Position numbers and translations under genes: made by a program. The notes under the pieces were generated by a model, which ran no database searches, was not told the origin of the DNA, and saw nothing but the letters and a program-made list of their open reading frames with translations. This document shows, piece by piece, positions 34,801-44,896 of a stretch of 64,000 nt of DNA. The stretch is taken from contig CM073894.1 in assembly GCA_037176705.1 (NCBI GenBank), positions 31,145,501 to 31,209,500 of the forward strand, in the 5' to 3' direction. This stretch comes from Molossus alvarezi. Its lineage: Eukaryota; Chordata; Mammalia; Chiroptera; Molossidae. Position 1 is the first letter of the stretch. Every line of letters begins with the position of its first letter.

Positions 34801-35445
34801 AGATTTTGTCTTGTTGTGTCTTCATTTTCATTGGTTTCCAGGAAGTTTTTAATTTCTTCCTTGATTTTCTCGGTAACCCATTCATTGTTTAATAACATGC
34901 TATTTAGCCTCCATGTGTTGAAATGTCTTTGCATGTTCTTGTTGCAATGCATTTCTAGTTTCATGCCATTGTGATCTGAGAAGATGCTTGATATGATTTC
35001 AATCTTCTTGTACTTGTAGAGATTTAGTTTGTGTCCTATCATGTGGTCTATCTTTGAGAATGTCCCATTTGCACTTGAGAAGAATGTGAATTCTGTAGTT
35101 TTGGGATGTAATTCTCTGTAGATATCTATTAAATCCATTTGGTCTAGTACTTCATTTAAAGTCTCTGTTTTCTTGCTAATTTTTTGTCTAGAGGATCTAT
35201 CCAGTGCTGTTAATGGGGTGTTGAAGTCCCCTGCTATGATTGTATTGCTGTCAATTTCTTCTTGAAAGTCCTCCAGAAGATTTTTAATATATTTTGGTGC
35301 TCCAATATTGGGTGCATATATGTTTATCAAGGTTATATCTTCCTATTGGATAGATCCTTTCAATATTATGTAGTGGCCTTCTTTGTCTCTAGTTATGGCC
35401 TTCATTTTGAAATCTATTTTATCAGATATGAGTATTGCTATCCCA

Positions 35446-35476
<31 letters not shown>

Positions 35477-35683
35477 TTTTTGCTTTCCATTTGCTTGGGA
35501 AATTTTTTTCCATCCCTTCACTTTCAACCTATGTGAGTCTTTTGTTGTGAGGTGGGTCTCTTGTAAACAACATATAGATGGGTCATGCTTTCTTATCCAA
35601 TCAGCTACTCTGTGTCTTTTTATGGGAACATTCAACCCATTTACATTTAAGGTGATTATTGATAAGTACTTGTTTATTGCCAT
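31861..35683 (-). pseudogene. L1 ORF2p pseudogene (endonuclease and reverse transcriptase)
   Basis: ORF2p nicks target DNA and reverse-transcribes L1 RNA there. The ATG at 35683 opens MAINKYLSIITLNVNGLN, and the apurinic-endonuclease motifs [18 protein letters not shown] and [11 protein letters not shown] follow (to about 34.95 kb). The reverse-transcriptase domain is open for 384 codons (33162-34316) with [50 protein letters not shown] and the catalytic FADD (33552-33563). The C-terminal region includes [20 protein letters not shown] and ends YTMEYYGAVRKKDLLFFETT to the stop at 31861. Frame breaks or stops lie near 35.44-35.33, 34.6-34.3, 33.2, 32.75-32.5 and 32.1 kb. An A-rich expansion (35445-35480) disrupts the endonuclease domain. 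It is dead but well preserved. Confidence 0.92.
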
Positions 35684-35789
35684 TTTTGTTTAATGTGGTT
35701 ATATTTTTCTTCCTATTTCTTCTACTAATTACAGCAGTCCCTTTAACATTTCTTGCAGTGCTGGTTTGGTGCTAATGTATTCCCTTAGC

Positions 35790-35813
35790 CTTTTTTTTTT
35801 TTTTTTTTTTTGT
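35790..35813. repeat. Poly(T) homopolymer inside L1 ORF1
   Basis: A run of about 23 T at the 3' end of ORF1 (poly(A) in L1 sense), replacing the few A residues usually found after the KSFPDK codons. Confidence 0.9.
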
Positions 35814-36116
35814 CTGGGAAGCTCTTTATTTGACCTTCTATTTTGAATGATAGCCTTGCTGGATAGAGTAGTCTTGGATTCAGATCCTTGTTTTTCATGA
35901 CCTTGATTACTTCATGCCATTCCCTTCTGGCCTGTAGTGTTTCTTGTGAGAAGTCAGCTGAGAGCCTTTTGGGGTTTCCTTTGTAGGTAACCTGTTGCTT
36001 ATCTCTTGCTGCTTTTAGGATTCTCTCTTTGTCTTTAATTTGTGGCATTTTAATTACTATGTGTCTTGGTGTGGGCCTGTTTGGGTTCTTCTTACTTGGG
36101 GATCTCTGTGCTTCTT

Positions 36117-36730
36117 TTTTTTAAAATTAATTTTTGTTACAGATGTTTCTCCTTTTCCCCCCACTGATTCCCCCTTCCCTCTCCCTTCCTGCCCTGTCCC
36201 CAGCTTTGTTGTCCATGTCCATTGTTCATGCATACATGCATATAAGTTCTGTGGTTTATCTCTCCCCCACCCCCCCTCTTCTAGGGATTGTTAATCTGTA
36301 CCCCACTTCCACGTCTCTAGGACTACCCCATTCCTCAGACTGTTATGTTCATTATATTCCACAAATAAGTGAGATCATATGATATTTGTCTTTCTCTGTT
36401 TGGCTTGTTTCACTTAGGATGATACTTTCCAGGTCCCTCCATGTAGTCTCAAAGGATAAGAAATCTTTCTTTCTTATAGCTGAATAGTACTCCATTGTGT
36501 ATATGTACCATGGCTTTTTTATTCATTCATCTACTGATGGACACTTGGGCTGTTTCCAGATCTTAGCTATTGTAAATAGTGGTGCTACAAACATGGGGGT
36601 ACATATATTCTTTCTGATTGGTGTTTCAGGCTTCTTAGTGTATATTCCTAGAAGTGGGATCACTGGGTCAAATGGAAGTTCAATTTTTAATTTTTTGAGG
36701 TAACATCATATTGTTTTTCATAGTGGGTGC
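36117..36730 (-). mobile_element. 5'-truncated L1 inserted into ORF1 of the larger L1
   Basis: A 614-bp L1 3' end in the same orientation as its host. Its 3' UTR (GTTACAGATGTTTCTCCTTT in reverse) and ORF2 tail closely resemble the host's own 3' end at 31.63-32.23 kb. ATCTCTGTGCTTCTT is repeated exactly at 36102-36116 and 36731-36745, and removing one copy plus the insert restores ORF1 order. Confidence 0.95.
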
Positions 36731-37253
36731 ATCTCTGTGCTTCTTGAACTTGATTGCCTTCTTCCTTCACCAAATTAGAAAAGTTTTCTCTCACTCTTTC
36801 TTTGAATATATTCTCTAACTGTTGCTCATTTTCTTCTTCTTCGGGGACTCCTATGATGCAAATATTATTATGTTTCCAGTTGTACCACAATTCTCTTAAG
36901 CTGTCTTCCTGTTTTTTAATCATTTTTTCCTATTGGTTTTCTGATTGGTTGATTTTTTCTATCCTGTCTTCTAATTCACTGATCCAGTCCTCAGCTTCCT
37001 CCACTCTGCTTTTTAGACCTTACAATGTGTTTTTCATTTCTAATATGACATTTTTTATCTCTTCTTTGTGGTTTTTAATTTCCAATTGGTTTATTTTCAG
37101 CATCTCTATGTCCTTACCCATGCTGTTGAGCTTCCTCAAGATTATGGCTCTGAATTCTAGCTCTGCTAACTTGCCTAACTGTTCCACGTTGATCTCATCT
37201 TTGGTGTAAGTCTATTGCTCTTTCATTTGGCTTCTGTTTCTGTGTTTCACCAT

Positions 37254-38080
37254 TTTGGCTATTACAGTGGGCTTTGGAGACTGTCAAGTTTTCCCTGTGG
37301 GTGTTGGTGTTCCGCTGTTTGTGGCTCCCTCTCCTGGGTTTAGATGAGCATGGGAGGGCCCACATTAAACACACTGACAAGTCTTACTTTCCTGGTTAAA
37401 GTTGCTAGCCCAGGAAAGGTACTGTTATCCTCTATCTTTTTGCCTGGAGGCTAGCAGTCCAGGTTACTTGAAGAGTTTTGAGTTGTCAGTTGATTGAAAA
37501 ACTCCCTCAGGTGCTCAGCATAAGGGGATTTCATGAGGGTGGGGCAGATGCTGGTTGTTAATGAGCCTCAATTAGTATTTCAATGTCCCACAGGGTGGGG
37601 TTGGATCTCCGAGGGAGGGGTTGCTGCCTCTCCCCAGAGCCCTGGGAAGGAGCAATATGCCCACCGTCCTGTGTGGCAGCAACTCAGCAAAAGCTCTGAG
37701 CACCCTCCAAATCCCGTGTCCCCACACAGTTCCAGTCCAGTCTGCCCTCCCTCTGCCAGAGCCCAAGGTGAGTGGCTGTGGCTGTTTTAGCCTCTGTCCC
37801 GGCTCTGCGCTGTGTAGCCGCCTGGGACTGTAACCCGAGGGTGCTGCTCCCAGCTAAGGCCGCTGCCGAGAGCTGCTGACAGTGGGCTCCCAGCCCCTTT
37901 CTCACGCCTTCGCAAGCCTACTGGGATTGAGTCAGTGTCCCTGGTTACATGGTCCTCACAAGCTGCTTTTCTGTTGCCTTTTCCCGTCGATTTGTCTGTG
38001 TTATAGTTGTAATTCCAGTTTGGTTATGGGAGATGGTCTGTGTAGCTTCAGTTCACTCTGCCGCCTTTTTGGATCTAATC
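37254..38080 (-). promoter_or_regulatory. L1 5' UTR / internal promoter region
   Basis: This is the most GC-rich part of the window (about 37.53-37.98 kb), upstream of the ORF1 ATG on the minus strand and starting with the L1 5'-end motif at 38050-38069. L1 5' UTRs carry an internal RNA polymerase II promoter. Short open frames on both strands here are by-products of high G+C. I cannot tell whether promoter activity remains. Confidence 0.65.
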
Positions 38081-38254
38081 TCAATTTATGTCTTAAAATG
38101 CATTTTAATCCCTTGATAACGACATTTCTTTTGCTGTTTTATTTTTTTCCATTCACCTGGAACAAATCTGAATCACAAGTTTTCTAATTGTCTCTGAAAC
38201 TCATTCTATTTTCTATATGAATTGCTATATTCATGTATAATTTCAATGAATATT

Positions 38255-38477
38255 ATTTTTTTAACTTATCTTTATTGTTGAAAGTATTACAGATGTCCTC
38301 CTTTTTTCCCCATTGACACCCTCATCCCTGCTCCCATCCACCCTGCCCTCACTGCACTGTTGTCTGTGTCCATTGGTTGTGCATATATGCATATAAATTC
38401 TTTGGTTTATCTCTTCCCACCCTCCCACTCCACTCCCCTCTGAGGTTTGTCTGTCCCCTACTTCCATGTCTCTCAAT
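38255..38477 (-). mobile_element. Short 5'-truncated L1 3' end
   Basis: It runs from TTATCTTTATTGTTGAAAGT to CCCCTACTTCCATGTCTCTC, reverse-oriented 3' UTR. The 11-bp repeat CAATGAATATT occurs at 38244-38254 and 38478-38488. Confidence 0.9.
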
Positions 38478-38488
38478 CAATGAATATT

Positions 38489-38867
38489 TTAAACTAGTTT
38501 GTTTTCTTCCAAGTTATTGTAGAAATAGTCGGGGTTTTTCTCCTATCACACATCATCATGAATATTCACTGTGTTGAAAAAAATCAACTAAGCAAACTTT
38601 CCTCACTTTTCAAAAAACTAAATAGATGTTATATACAATGATTCTGTGAAAAAGCACGGTGAAGTCACATTCTGTTTATTTCTTTACCTTTTAAAATTAT
38701 TATTTAAGTTGAAGCCAGATTTTTTTTTATTGATTTCAGTAGTCTTGTTGATTCATACTGGCACTGAATGACCACTATAGTCCTGGTGATCTATAAAGTG
38801 CTTGGTATTTAATACTATATGCAAATGTTTTAGGCCCTTCTTTATAGATAACAATATCATGGGATTA
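38489..38867. other. Non-coding stretch, nothing recognised
   Basis: AT-rich interval between the L1 3' end and the MLT1 LTR. Confidence 0.45.
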
Positions 38868-39283
38868 TATTAATTTATTAGGGCTGCTGCAACCCACAAA
38901 CTTGGTGGCTTGAGAAACCAGAAATTTATTCTCCCACAATTGTGGAGGAGAGGTGACTGAAATTAAGGTATTGGCAGGACCATGCTCTCTCTGAACCTCT
39001 CTAGAGAATAGTCCTTCATTGTCTCTTTCAGTTTCTGGTGCCATTGGTATTTATTCCGTGGCTTATGGAAGCATAACTGTGACTCTGGCCTCCATGTTCA
39101 CATCACCTTCTAATCTGTGTCCTCCTTCTTCTGGTAAAGACAGCATTTATTGAATTTAGGATCCATGCTGACTAATTTTATCACTAGGTCTTTGACTATT
39201 GACAACCTATTTTCAAGTACAATCACATTCTGAAATTCCCAGGGGAAAGGAATTTTGGGTAGACTGTTCAATTCACTACAGGC
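38868..39283 (-). mobile_element. MLT1 LTR (ERVL-MaLR), minus strand
   Basis: TTATTAGGGCTGCTGCAACC at the left is the reversed MLT1 end (GGTTGCAGCAGCCC). ACAAACTTGGTGGCTTGAGA, ACCAGAAATTTATTCTCCCA, GTACAATCACATTCTGAAAT and GACTGTTCAATTCACTACAG follow the reversed LTR order to its start. No internal MaLR sequence is seen, so it is a solo LTR. Confidence 0.82.
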
Positions 39284-40620
39284 ATGAAAATTAAATAGTG
39301 AAAATTGCATAAACCAAGACACTGGTTTGATTTCTTTTCAACTGGTGGTTTTTGGAGCAAAATACTGAAAGCCATAAACTCCAGCATCCTCATTGGAGGC
39401 TAAAACATAGTGACGATGAATTCTATCTCATAAGTAATATAAAGATATGAAACTATGCATGTAAAGTGCCTAACATACTCTGATTTAAGAATAAGAAATA
39501 TTTGATAAATGGAAATTTAAAAAAAATAACTTGTTCTAAGTAAACTTTTAATAATAAGAGGTTTAAGGCTTTGAAGTCAAGTGTTTCTTACTAAAAAAAC
39601 AAAAAAAAACAACAAAAAAAAAACCTGTTTTGCACAGATTTTATTCTTCTGGTAGATGTTGAATTGCATTAAAATGTTAAGTCTACTAGGAGACTGTTCA
39701 GATGAGATCCTTTTAAGTAAAGAATGTTTATAGGCTTATATTAATATTTGTTATGGTTTGTGGTTATTCCATTTAGGATAAGTTGCTAATGGCCTCTGAC
39801 TCAACTTTTGCATAAACAGGGCAACATGCCTATCATATGTAACCGGACTGGATGGCTTCCAGAACCACAAATCATGGATGAGTCTATGGGGCCTCTTACA
39901 AGGAATGTGTACAGTATAATAGTGATTAAAAATAACAAAACAAAAACACAATATTTCATAAATGGAAATCAGTATTATTCTGCAATGTCTTAAGTTAGAA
40001 AGTTTTAAATATTGGTTGTTCAGAGGGTTAGAATTAAGGCACTTGAACTAGATATTAAGTAGATATTAAATTTGAGACAATTGAATTCAACTGCTGGTTT
40101 TGAGATATTTGTAGTGATTTCATTGATACATTTCTGAATATGCATATTTTATAATTTTATCAAACTACTTCACAATTTTCATGGCTCATGTATACTTAAA
40201 ATTTAGTAAAATATACTTTATAGAATGGTGTACTTTTTCACACATTAAAACTTATATAGTTGTTAAAATGAACTAAATCAAGAGGTAATAACATGCATAT
40301 GATTCAGAAAATTAAGCTGAGTGACAAAAGTTTCAAAAGGAATTACGTACATTTAATAAGAAAATGACAATGTATATTCTTTATGTTTATAAAACTTGTG
40401 TATTAGAAGTATGAAACACGAATGAGACTGTGCATAACAATGTCATAGTAATTACATCTGAAGAGTTAAGATGGAGAAAGGAGTGCAGATGCATGGACCT
40501 TTAGCTGTTAATATTTTATTTAACAGAGAAAAAGAGATTTGAAGCAAATATGGCAAACTATTAACTTTTTCCTACTATAGTGTTTTTCTGTATATTATAT
40601 GTATATGTGTGTATATATGA
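39284..40620. other. Non-coding stretch, nothing firm
   Basis: An A-rich tract lies at 39592-39624. The interval 40.28-40.57 kb looks repeat-like but I cannot assign it. Confidence 0.4.
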
Positions 40621-40629
40621 GATCATTTT

Positions 40630-40837
40630 TTATTTTTTTCTATATTGATTTTAGAGAGAAAGGAAGGGAGAAGGAGAGAGAAACATCGATGAGAGAGAAC
40701 ATCAATTGGCTGCCTTCTGCATGCCCCACACTGGGGATTTGGCCCACAACCTGGGCATATGCTCTAACCAGGAATTGAACCAGCGACCTTTTGGTGCATG
40801 GGTCGGCACTCAACCACTGAGCCACACTGGCTGGGCT
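40630..40837 (-). mobile_element. VES SINE
   Basis: Reverse copy: ATTGATTTTAGAGAGAAAGG, ATTGGCTGCCTTCTGCATGC, GGGATTTGGCCCACAACCTG, CAACCACTGAGCCACACTGG. The flanks TATATGAGATCATTTTTT and TATATGATCGTTTTT look like a diverged target-site duplication. Confidence 0.9.
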
Positions 40838-41425
40838 ATATGATCGTTTTTACAGTGTGACATTGATTTAGCCATCAAATTGAGGTTAATCTGCTAGCAG
40901 AGTTGCTATCTAATGAAAAAACAAGCAAAAGCAACAACTCCTCTCAAATAAAACATCTGTAATAAGCACCAACCAAAACCATAAAATATTTCTTCTTGAG
41001 TTAAAAAATTACAAATACAATGAGCCAAATCCTCTCACTTTTAGAAACAGGCAAACATGCCATTAATTGTCATAATCCTTTTATTACGTCTTCCTTCTTC
41101 TTCCCCAGCCATACAATCTCACTCTTGTGTAGAAGCTGACCTAAGCCAAGCCAAGTCACCAGCATCTCTGATCTCAGAAAGGGCCCTGATCCAGGGAGAC
41201 ATACACTCAAAAGTTTGTGTGGTTAGTGCATTGAACTCCTGCACTAATTTCTACAGTGTGTGAGTGGTGTTTGCACAAACACTATGCAGAACTTTATCTT
41301 TGGACCTGAAGTCTCCTTAGAATGAAAGATTTTAGATTTCGTGGAAAAAAAAAAAAGTGAAGGGAGTCTGAGCTAACTGGGAAAGTGAAGAGATTTTGCC
41401 AATATAGGACTTGGAAAGTCTTAAG
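40838..41425. other. Non-coding stretch, nothing firm
   Basis: A pyrimidine tract plus CCCCAG at 41085-41107 looks like a splice acceptor, but the following sequence is not a convincing exon. Confidence 0.4.
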
Positions 41426-41801
41426 GACATACTGTTTGTGTTTCCCCAAAAGTTAGGTGTTGGAACCCTACCCACCAATGTGACGATATTAAGAGGTGGG
41501 GGTCTTTGGAGGTAACTAGGATTTGATGAGATTATGAGGGGGAAGTCCTCATGAATGGGATTAATGCCTTTACAGGAATCAGAGAGATCTTGCTTTCTCC
41601 TTCTGCTCCCTGGTATGTGAGAACATGAGAAAAAGTCAGCAGTCTACTGCCCGGATGAGGATGCAGAACTCACAAGGACCCAACCTTGCTGGCACCCTGA
41701 GTTTGGACTTCCACCCTACATAGTTGTGAGAAATACATTTCTGTTGTCCATAAGCCATCTTTGGCATTTTTGTTATAAGCAGTTCAAAATGACTAAGACA
41801 G
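41426..41801 (+). mobile_element. MLT1 LTR (ERVL-MaLR), plus strand
   Basis: The landmarks run in order: TACTGTTTGTGTTTCCCCAA (start), GATATTAAGAGGTGGGGGTC, GAGATTATGAGGGGGAAGTC, GGGATTAATGCCTTTACAGG, TTGTGAGAAATACATTTCTG, and TTATAAGCAGTTCAAAATGA with CTAAGACA at the end. Confidence 0.85.
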
Positions 41802-42041
41802 AAACTATATAAAATATAACCCTAACTGTAATGTTTAAATAATAATCTCAAGTAATTTCAATCAAATGTTCCTCATTTCTGCACAGAACTGAATTAAAAA
41901 AATGAAGTTTATGTTTCTCTAAATTCATTTAGATAGACTTGTAAAATTATGTTTGAAACAGAAATTATTAAAGGAAAGTAGATTATAGAATTCTATTTGT
42001 TTAAATGTTTAAAATAGGATATTTAAGTACTAAATGAGTTT

Positions 42042-42142
42042 TTTTTTCTCCAATTTTTATTAATTTATTTTTTTGTTACAGATGTTTCTCCTTTTCCCCT
42101 CCTAGATCCCCTCCTCCCCATCATGCTCCCCACCCCCCTAGT
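42042..42142 (-). mobile_element. Very short L1 3' end (about 100 bp)
   Basis: It contains GTTACAGATGTTTCTCCTTT in reverse and stops in the C-rich part of the 3' UTR. The flanks AAGTACTAAATGAGTTT (42025-42041) and AAGTATTAAATAAGTTT (42143-42159) are a 17-bp target-site duplication with two mismatches. Confidence 0.9.
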
Positions 42143-42588
42143 AAGTATTAAATAAGTTTAAATTGTTAAAATAGTAAATTAGTAACTATATTAGAAGGTG
42201 TAACATTCACCTTCCTGTTACAGAGTTCAGGTGGCAAAGCTAATAGAGGTCTGTGTCTTTTCACTTACGCAATAATCTTGTACTTGGGAATCAAGTCCTA
42301 ATTGCAGGAAATGTGTGAATTATGGCTTAATTGATGAAACAGCTAAGATTATTTGCAACTTCTAAATCTCCACTGTTAATTTTGTGTTAGCAAAGAAAAC
42401 TTTTATTAAATTAAGAATAATATCAAAATTATTTCACACCACTTATTTCAAAATAATTGCCTTTTCTTTTTTTTTTTTGAGTGGTGGGTGTTATTTTGCT
42501 TTGTTTTGTTTGTGTTGATGCTATGCAGAAACAGGTTCCTACATTCTTTCTTTAATTAGCTGCTCAACGGCAAGTAATATATATATAT

Positions 42589-42634
42589 GTATTTGGACAA
42601 CTAATTTATTTTGTAATTTGCTATTTGATTCAGG
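42589..42634 (+). repeat. Imperfect direct repeat, copy 1
   Basis: It contains TTGTAATTTGCTATTTGATT followed by CAGG, shared with copy 2 about 222 bp downstream. Confidence 0.75.
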
Positions 42635-42810
42635 TGAGTATATATGCTGTATAATATGTAATATATATTTATTTTATATACATATTTAGTTTCATATAAA
42701 CTTAGTTTATATACATGTATTCCATTTATATACATATACAGTATTATATTTATATCTAATATTTTATATATATATATACACTAAAATATACATCTAGTTA
42801 GTTTGCACCT

Positions 42811-42857
42811 ATTTTTGGATGAGTAATTTACTTTTGTAATTTGCTATCTGATTCAGG
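42811..42857 (+). repeat. Imperfect direct repeat, copy 2
   Basis: It contains TTGTAATTTGCTATCTGATT followed by CAGG. Similarity to copy 1 stops abruptly after CAGG. Confidence 0.75.
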
Positions 42858-43769
42858 AGGCCAGTCCAGATTTTTAAAAATCTTTGTTTGATTAATATTT
42901 ATATCAATGGCTTAATCTTATTGAGCAGTTATATTGAAAAAAAGTATTATTTAAGAATTGAAACAAACCTAAGAACATTTATAGATGAGTCACAATACCT
43001 GATTTAGAATGATCTGAATTACTTACTTTCCCCATTTTCCATGTCTGCTGAAAGCTAACCACATCTTTAAGTGAGTGGGAAGCAAAGTTGGGGAAGTACA
43101 AAGGTATAGTTGGCCACACTGGGTCCTTGGGGAAATTTATTGAGCTAATGAAAATGTTTATTAAGCCAGCTCTAATTTCCTTTAAAATTGCCTTTAAATA
43201 TGTTTTCTTGAACTACTGTCTGTCAAACTTAACATTTTGGAAAACCATTTTAATGCTATTTTCTGAGGATTTTAAAAATCCCACAGCCCTTGACTGTCTT
43301 TTTGATCTAGGTAATAGCATAACTTATATACTGCAAAATACATCTAATAAGCCTGTAATTTCTAGAACACTGTTGCTCTAGTAATATTTTTCTCTGTGTT
43401 TTATTTATCTGAAGAATATTTAAGAACACACACATTCACGACTCAATAGTTATTTCAATAGATTTTTTAAACCTTTTTTCATTATAGTCTAAGGTAGTCA
43501 TTCAGGTAATAAATGAATTTAATTTTCATATTTTATATTGCTTTCCTTTTAAGATCAATAAACTAGGCTTAAAAATGACACCTGGCTACATGAACCAATA
43601 AGCTGTGTTAGAATTATAATTGTTCCACCAAAGGACATTGACACAAGTAACCCTGGCAGAGAAGAACTGAATCCACCTCCACTCGTTGATGGCTCAGCTG
43701 TGATGTGGCCTCCGCTTTCCTGCCAGACTGGTTGTCACAAAGATCCTCAAACACGCCTTCTCTTCTCAG

Positions 43770-44386
43770 TTTAAGCCCTTTTGCACTTGCCCATCCCTCT
43801 GCCGCAATCTTCTTCACATGACCACACAGTCACATCAATCTCTCACCTCACATTGCTGCCTCCATCAACATTCTATCTTACGTAAAATGCCATTTCTTTG
43901 GAGAAGACCTCTATGACCACATGCCATTTGTGACTTTCTGAAATTCTATTTTTTTTTTTTTTTTATCTTCACCCGAGGATATTTTTCCATTTACTTTCAG
44001 ACAGAGTGGGAGGGAGAAGAGAGAGAGAGAGACAGACATGGATGTGAGAGAGACACATCAATTGGTTGCCTCCCACATGACCTTGACTAGGACTGGGGAC
44101 CAAACTACAACCAAGGTACATGCCTTTGACTGGAATTGAACTGGTGACTCTTCAGTATGTGGGCCGATGTTCTATCCACTGAGAAAAATTGGCCAGGGCA
44201 AATTATGTATTTCTTTATGTGCTTACCATATGCCTTTCCTTCCCTTCAAATCCCCCTCCCCCATCCAAATAGAAAAAACTTAGAGAAACAAAGGCCCTGC
44301 CCCTTATTTGCCACTCTATTTCAAATAACTAAGCAATGTTTGGCACATATCAGAAGCTCAATAAATATTGTGAATTCATGAAATAA
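43770..44386 (+). repeat. L2 LINE 3' part, split by a VES
   Basis: The left arm (43770-43948) matches the L2 motif order: GCACTTGCCCATCCCTCTGC, ATCAATCTCTCACCTCAC, then GAGAAGACCTCTATGACCAC. The right arm (44200-44386) gives the L2 terminus: AATGTTTGGCACATATCAGA, AGCTCAATAAATATTGTGAA, TTCATGAAA. The VES at 43949-44199 separates them. Confidence 0.75.
43949..44199 (-). mobile_element. VES SINE inside L2
   Basis: Poly(T), then TCTTCACCCGAGGATATTTT (reversed tail), GA-rich tract, GGGGACCAAACTACAACCAA, and the head complement AAATTGGCCAGGGC. It belongs to the subfamily with the CCTCGGGTGAGGA tail. Confidence 0.9.
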
Positions 44387-44459
44387 TTTTAATTTAATCA
44401 TTTAATTTAATTTGGTAACATTGTTATATTAGTAAATGAACTTAAAAATTACTTCTTTT

Positions 44460-44697
44460 GGCCCTGGCCGGTTTGGCTCAGCGGTTGGAGCGTCGGCCTG
44501 CGGTACAGAGAGACCCGGGTTCAGTTCCCGCTAAGGGCACGTACCTCGGTTGCAGTTTGTCCCCGGCCCTGGTTGGTCGTGTGGGTGGCAGCCACTCGAT
44601 GTGTCCCTTCACATCGATGTTTCTCTCCCTCTCTCTCACTCCTGCTCTATCTGAACAAAAAATGGAAAAATGTCCTTGGGTGAGGATAAAAAAAAAA
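44460..44697 (+). mobile_element. Young full-length VES SINE
   Basis: This copy best preserves the family: head GGCCCTGGCCGGTTTGGCTC, box A TGGCTCAGCGG (44474-44484), box B GGTTCAGTTCC (44518-44528), CT-rich tract, tail GTCCTTGGGTGAGGATA and poly(A). The flanks AAAAATTACTTCTTTT (44444-44459) and AAAAATTACCTCTTTT (44698-44713) differ at one base. Boxes A and B are the internal RNA polymerase III promoter of tRNA-derived SINEs. Confidence 0.95.
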
Positions 44698-44896
44698 AAA
44701 AATTACCTCTTTTGTTTTACTTACTCATATCTTTTTCCAGTTTGCTTCTATATTTCTCTTATATATAAATATAAATTTAAGCAGGCATTTATAAATTCAA
44801 ATTTAACAGCCAACAAGTGATGTTATAAAGATTCTACTCTATTTACATTATAATCATGGAAACAAAAGATCAGATAGCACATTATATATATATATA

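Larger units (their letters stand above)
35785..37253 (-). pseudogene. L1 ORF1p pseudogene, split by another L1
   Basis: ORF1p is the RNA-binding chaperone that coats L1 RNA in the cytoplasmic RNP. The ATG is at 37251-37253. The coiled-coil part contains QLGKLAELEFRAIILRKL and SRVEEAEDWISELEDRIEK. The RRM part reads LRELWYNWKHNNICIIGVPE and runs on to NFSNLVKEEGNQVQEAQR, where the second L1 (36117-36730) interrupts it. The C-terminal domain resumes at 36048 with KDKERILKAARDKQQVTYKG, RLSADFSQETLQARREW and LLYPARLSFKIEGQIKSFPD. There are in-frame stops about 13 codons in and at two later points in the coiled coil. The last codons have turned into a poly-lysine run because of a 23-24 nt homopolymer (35790-35813), after which the frame closes at 35785. 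Confidence 0.9.
31582..38094 (-). mobile_element. Full-length-structure L1 LINE with 14-bp TSD
   Basis: The element body is 31596-38080. TCAATTTATGTCTT occurs exactly at 31582-31595 and 38081-38094. Read on the minus strand, it has a GC-rich 5' UTR starting near the AAAGGCGGCAGAGTGAACTG motif (38050-38069), ORF1 (from 37253), ORF2 (from 35683) and a 3' UTR ending at 31596. A second L1 (36117-36730) sits in ORF1. Without it the element is about 5.9 kb. Stops in both ORFs make it non-autonomous. It is the only L1 in the window that keeps its 5' end. Confidence 0.93.
42143..43769. other. Non-coding stretch with a (TA)-rich core
   Basis: An AT-rich tract (42571-42790) with TA microsatellite segments is flanked by two imperfect copies of a roughly 46-bp sequence (42589-42634 and 42811-42857). 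No gene is recognised. The open frame at 43088-43381 has no motif. Confidence 0.5.

Noticed and set aside
35262..35693. 143-codon plus-strand open frame
   Set aside because: Antisense to the L1 ORF2 endonuclease domain, with poly-F runs from the T-rich expansion.
36754..37209. 151-codon plus-strand open frame rich in serine
   Set aside because: Antisense to the L1 ORF1 coiled coil; serine runs come from the complement of glutamate and lysine codons.
37533..37905. GC-rich open frames on both strands, considered as a CpG-island gene start
   Set aside because: The interval lies inside the L1 5' UTR bounded by the element's TSD.
41085..41230. Pyrimidine tract plus CAG, considered as a second candidate exon
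   Set aside because: The following frame has early stops in the likely phase and no strong donor.
44474..44528. tRNA-like A and B boxes, considered as a tRNA gene
   Set aside because: They belong to the VES SINE head; there is no foldable full tRNA and the SINE tail and TSD are present.
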